DNA of 64,000 nt from Polytrichum commune. Taxonomy: Eukaryota; Streptophyta; Polytrichopsida; Polytrichales; Polytrichaceae. The notes beneath the pieces were generated by a model. The model was not told where the DNA came from, made no database searches, and saw only the letters and a list, made by a program, of their open reading frames with translations. Location of the stretch: positions 39,261,554-39,325,553 of the forward strand of contig OX485803.1 of assembly GCA_950295325.1 (NCBI GenBank), written 5' to 3'. This document shows, piece after piece, positions 59,898 to 64,000 of this stretch. A program made the translations under genes and the position numbers. Every line of letters begins with the position of its first letter. The stretch's first letter is position 1.

Positions 59898-60736
59898 CCA
59901 GTCCACCCTCAATATGTGTCACCCCAATAAAGTGTTAAAATTGTTGTGTGTTAAGGAAAATTGCGCTCCCCCAAAAAAATTGCCAAAAGTACACTAGTAA
60001 TTGTTAATTATTAAGAGAGTGTATAAAACTTATGCTCCCCATATCAATGAATTTATCTCGATAAGTGTTAATTTGATGAAGTGAGGCTATGAACTTTTAT
60101 AACTTGGATGAAATTGACAAATTCTCTAACCCTAAACCCCAAACATTACTACCCTATTGGAACAACTGGCATTGGTATCTGCAATGAGTGAAATTGGACT
60201 CATTATGAATGCACATGAGTTCATCAATTATGAAGTGGAATTTACTCTAAACAATCTCTACATGCCTACTGAGAAGGAAATTATAGGTATGCTTGATGCA
60301 AGAGATGATGGAACCAATAATAATCCCATTGAAGGAGTTGGCAAGGTGCAAATCAGTGATATGGTAGATAGAGTAGGATTCAAGGATGCTAAAAGTGCAT
60401 TAGTGATCCTAAAACAAATTTTGGAACAAAGACCTACACCTCTCATTTGAACACTTCAAAAGAAAATACAATCTTGGCATGCACAAGAATCCCATCAAAC
60501 TACGTTAGATTCGTTCTTTCATTACATTTAGATGTATGATGACATTTGTATCTTATGAATTTCCATCCTTTATATGTATAAGTGCTATTGTTCTAAATTC
60601 CAAATTCACATAAGTATTATTCATGGAAGTGTTACAAAATGTCTATGCTACCCCAATAAGTGTTAAAGTGTTGACACCAAGTAAGTGTTACAAGTTTTCT
60701 TGCTCCAAAATGTTAACAAATATCAAGGGGTGGACA
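59898..60736 (+). mobile_element. small pogo-like element, family N
   Basis: Left tip CCAGTCCACCCTCAATATG after TA (59896-59897). The right tip, read inversely, is TGTCCACCCCTTGATATTTG, before TA (60737-60738). The tips resemble those of family A. The inside carries one short open frame that looks like a transposase tail. Boundaries are to within a few bases. Confidence 0.5.
60157..60450 (+). pseudogene. pogo-type transposase C-terminal tail
   Basis: The frame reads LALVSAMSEIGLIMNAHEFI, NYEVEFTLNN, MPTEKEIIGMLDARDD and ends QRPTPLI. It lines up loosely with the family A tail (LIAALNLG, LEYINMEGEDDFEVEFSTEE). The preceding frame is interrupted and the catalytic domain is absent. It has no PCNA-box-like end. 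Confidence 0.5.
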
Positions 60737-60738
60737 TA

Positions 60739-61851
60739 ATTGTTTTCTTTTTCTTTTTCTTTTTCTTCTAATACCATTCGGGCATCTATAATGAGAAATT
60801 TTCTCTCCTTTTTATCCAATATGGTAAGGGTACTTGACAGTATTTATGTTTTCGATGTCATTCACGTATATACACTACACTATGCAAGAATCTTCATACC
60901 AGCTAGGGATTCGTGGTGTCTAGGTAAACTCATCCATTGCGAAGGTGAAAATTAAGTGAATATACTAAACCCATAAATTATATTTCTAGACAATTCAACT
61001 CCAAAAATAGAGTCAAAGACCTCGTATTAGTCTAGTGGAGTTGAAATGGCCCCCAATCTTGTAGAGGCCTTTTTTTCTAGAGCCCCTTCATCCACACTGG
61101 ATGAATTTACATAGACGCCACGAATCCCAAGCCATTCATACCTAGGCAATCATACTTCACCATGGTGTCAATATGGTTTAGAATGGTGTTGACCAAGTAA
61201 TAAGTTGGGTATGCAAAGATTCTCTTACCCTGACATATCCACCAAATTTCAATATTTGATTTTATTACAAGTTCAGTTCCTTGATGTTTGATGTTTGATA
61301 CCCATGCATATTCACCTATACACCAATCCAACATTGTTTGTACATTGTCCTTTAACTCACACGAGCTAACAAGATTTTTGTTCCTAAAATGCATTGTCAT
61401 TAACATATGAAACTTGTGAAGCTATTGATATTTAAATATAGTATGAGAGCAAGGTGAGTTGTACATATTAAAATTGACAATAGTATGAGCTTGAGTATGA
61501 AGGAACTACCATGTTGGGGGTGAGGTAAAAACATGCCCTCCCAAGTTTGTTGTCCATCCATTCCGACTGGTCCACTAACCTAGATTAGTGCTCTTGATCC
61601 CACACAAAGAATCTATTTGAGTATATTTTGGAACCCGTAACATGTACAATGTTTTCTCTACATTTTCACCCTCCCCCATGGAAGGTGTCACAACATATAA
61701 CCCATGGAGGGTTCATCACTCTCAAGGGCCCCATTCCTTCTAGAACATTAGACTTTGAAGAATACGTACTAATAATTGGCTAGAAAGGTACCCTCACCGA
61801 GAGGTATATATGTGGTTGATCATCCATGTTGTTTCACCCTCCAATAGTCCC
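60739..61851. other. spacer with a TTTTC microsatellite
   Basis: TTTTTC repeats lie at 60743-60768. A minus-strand frame at 61107-61406 shows no domain. Its flank (AGAGCCCCTTCATCC, then TTACATAGA) is shared with 26975-27020, suggesting a decayed dispersed element in both places. Confidence 0.35.
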
Positions 61852-62111
61852 GGCTAGACACCCACTTCTTTGAGTTGGTGCCCTTGCCAATATTACCTAG
61901 CCCAGGTGAAAACACAATTGATTATATTATAGCCTATATTTGATTCAAAGAAAAAAATTGACCCCAACAATAACAAAAAAATCTTGAATTAATGTCGAGA
62001 AACCCACTTCCTATAAACTAAGCACAAGTCTATTAGAGTTAGGTTTTTACTAGATCCCTTTACCTCGATAATGTTGGTGGGGGCCCAACTCAAGGAGGTG
62101 GGCGTCTGACC
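61852..62111. repeat. fold-back MITE, family K copy 2
   Basis: Starts GGCTAGACACCCACTTC and ends with GGTGGGCGTCTGACC. It shares AGGTGAAAACACA and the TTTTTACTAGATCCC/CTTTACCTCG block with copy 1 at 14475-14733. Confidence 0.5.
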
Positions 62112-62180
62112 CTGGCTCCTTCAATCACGCTTGGAGATTGCTTTATATGGGACACCTCCCAACATAATGATGTATCACTA

Positions 62181-62398
62181 CACTATATTGTCTAATTAGT
62201 GGGGGTTGCCATTCGGAATTACATGTTGCTATAATGTTTTTACCAATATTATCATGTTCTACAACTAAGTTATATCATATTCTTTGTGTGTGCACACTAA
62301 CTACTCATGTTATTTGGTTAAAATTGATACTCTTGGTAAAATTTTATAGCAATGTGTAACTCCAAATGGTAAATCCACACTAATTAGACAAAATAGTG
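62181..62398. mobile_element. hairpin-ended MITE, family D copy 2
   Basis: The left end CACTATATTGTCTAATTAGTG-type hairpin is followed by CCATTCGGAATTACATG. The right side GTGTAACTCCAAATGGTA is followed by the inverse hairpin ending AAAATAGTG. TA flanks both sides (62179-62180 and 62399-62400). Confidence 0.8.
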
Positions 62399-62577
62399 TA
62401 CCGGGATTGTGGGGTCTAAACAAACTCCCCATTTGACATGGGCGGTCATTGCAACAAGTCAAGTCCATTAGTCTACAATTGTCATAGATTGGACTCAACC
62501 CAATGGTAAATGGGATCATGTCCTAACAACAGCCCATGTAAAATGGGAAGCATGTTCTAGGCCTCACAATTCTATTA

Positions 62578-62790
62578 CACTAATTATCCCAATTAGTGCG
62601 TGCTACTATTCGGAGTTACACTGTACTATAACTATTTTAAGTGAATGTAATATTTCACCAAGCACATGCATTTATGTCTTCCAATGTCCGAACAACCTAT
62701 TGAACTTTCTTTGATAAAAATTAAACTCCTGAGTAAGATGTTATTGCATAACTCTGAATAGTAAACATGCACTAATTGGGATAATCAGTG
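62578..62790. mobile_element. hairpin-ended MITE, family D copy 3
   Basis: The left hairpin CACTAATTATCCCAATTAGT(G) is followed by CTATTCGGAGTTACAC. The right side ATAACTCTGAATAGTAAA is followed by the inverse hairpin ending ATAATCAGTG. TA flanks both sides (62576-62577 and 62791-62792). Confidence 0.82.
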
Positions 62791-62875
62791 TAGTTTACGT
62801 AAATCTAGTTGGCCTTGCATCATTCTTCATTCGATTATTTTAATTTGTTAAAAGAAAGGGCATGACCTGATCTAA

Positions 62876-63000
62876 GGGCCACTTCACACACGAACCAAGA
62901 GCCATGACCATGAAATTGTGAGCGCCCAAAAAAAGTGCCCAAAGACCGTCCAAGACACCTCCAAAATCATGCATTGTGGTCATGGATCCTCAAGTGTAGA
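62876..63000. mobile_element. Tourist/Harbinger-type element, family L partial copy 3
   Basis: After TAA it starts GGGCCACTTCACACACGAA and continues through AAAGTGCCCAAAGACCGTCC to GGTCATGGATCCTCAAGTG, matching the inverse right part of the copy at 29468-29984. The rest of the element is not recognised. Confidence 0.65.
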
Positions 63001-64000
63001 TGGTCCATTTCCTCCTCTTGACACTCCACTTAATATCCGGGTGCTTTTCACACCATGGGATCGAAGCCCGTCATGTCCATCCATCCTACCATAGTATGTA
63101 CATCCATCCTTTTCACCTTTTGGAAATTCCATGTACATTTTACCTTTTGGCCTTGGGATCGCTCCATTCATTGCACATTAGATATTAAATTCCTTAAGGT
63201 ATGTGGGTGTTATATGGTCTGCTTTTCATGTTCTCCAACTTCTACAAATTAGATTCTACACAAACAATCCAAACCAAAATAAGAACAAAACCAAAAAGAA
63301 ATGGGTGTTGCATTAGCAAATCTACAATGAAATATCTATAAAAATCATATTGAGGATCGAACCTCCCTTGATTTGGTTATGGTTATTGGAAATGTGTGTT
63401 TGTTGATCTCTTAACTGGATATCAATTATGTTCATTATTGAGTGTAGAGTAGTCATTAATATTTGAAGATGTAGATCAATCTCTTTCAAACAGTGGGGAT
63501 CTATGATGTTTGCTCTTTGATCCTCACCGAATCACATAGGGATACAATTAAGAAAGCGAGCCACTTAAGACATAAAATTACATAGGAGACTTAGGGTGAG
63601 TTTCCATGTAGGCCGCTTGCCCACTAGATTCTAGTGTGAATAAAGACATACCTGGCCAAATGTAGAGGGAATATGATGGGGTAGGGTTCATATGTGCCAA
63701 CTAGCTACTCCCATCTTCTCAAATCCGGGCCCACCTACTAACCTCCTCCACCTAAAAATGCTTCAATTTTTTAGTGACTAGCACTTGTGAGCTAAAGATT
63801 CTTTAGCAAACGCATGGAAATCTAGCGACCCATGTCCATGGCCCTCCACATTTTAGCAGAACGCCAAAATGTGATTGGATGGCGGCTTTTGCTTAACTAC
63901 ATGCAAGCACCTCCAACTAGGGCTCGAGGAGAACGGGCGGTTAGTTACAAATGAACCGGTTGAGTTTGAGAAATAACCGGTTGAAGTTCGAAGCTTCAAG
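63001..64000. other. spacer to window end
   Basis: No gene is recognised. The last 60 bases (GAACCGGTTGA, AACCGGTTGAAGTTCGAAGC) resemble 15350-15400, so a dispersed repeat is probably cut by the window edge. Confidence 0.35.

Noticed and set aside
1-64000. CRISPR arrays, operons or bacterial-type systems
   Set aside because: The tandem repeats have no unique spacers of constant size, the gene structure is intron-bearing, and all recognised proteins are plant or plant-transposon families.

Overview
This window is plant nuclear DNA. It holds one clear host gene, a three-exon INDETERMINATE DOMAIN (IDD) C2H2 zinc-finger transcription factor at 43.1-46.4 kb on the + strand. Most of the rest is transposable-element debris, microsatellites and unrecognised AT-rich spacer. 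The four zinc fingers, the intron positions and the downstream MSATALLQK and TRDFLG motifs mark the IDD gene as a land-plant gene. The finger variants (for example KKHFCRKHGEKKWKCDKCSKR) suggest to me a non-flowering lineage such as a lycophyte, fern or gymnosperm, but this is from memory and unproven. Ordinary splice signals, no operons and low gene density fit a large, repeat-rich plant genome.

Layout. 0-8.8 kb: spacer with a strongly G/T-biased top strand at 1-4.4 kb, one hairpin-ended MITE, one CACTA-type fold-back and a 63-bp higher-order tandem repeat. 8.8-10.5 kb: a Tigger/pogo-like transposon with TA target duplications and a decayed transposase ending in a PCNA-box-like motif. 11.9-12.8 kb: a 104-bp tandem array split by a CACTA fold-back MITE. 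13.3-24.8 kb: a hAT deletion derivative, a MULE fold-back, a 350-bp tandem array, SINE-like pieces, a PIF/Harbinger transposase relic and a Tourist-like element. 27.7-29.2 kb: the related larger hAT copy with a perfect 8-bp target duplication. 30.5-37.7 kb: two copies of a second Tigger/pogo family, a MULE fold-back with an amplified tip and more hairpin-ended MITEs. 39.9-40.6 kb: a Harbinger ORF1-like relic.

41.6-47.3 kb: the IDD gene with a very purine-rich upstream region, followed by one isolated exon-like reading frame on the other strand. 51.9-57 kb: fold-backs, a SINE-like copy, a very young-looking MULE-type MITE and a 5'-truncated LINE (reverse transcriptase with YADD). 58-64 kb: a nested pair of hairpin-ended MITEs, a small pogo-like relic and further MITEs.

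Almost all transposon boundaries given here rest on terminal inverted repeats plus target duplications read directly from the sequence: 8 bp for hAT, 9 bp for MULE, TTA for Harbinger, ATT for CACTA, and TA for pogo and for the hairpin-ended MITEs. The most interesting unexplained group is the hairpin-ended MITEs. Both ends begin and end with a CACTA...TAGTG palindrome, yet they are flanked by TA and occur in several internally different subfamilies.
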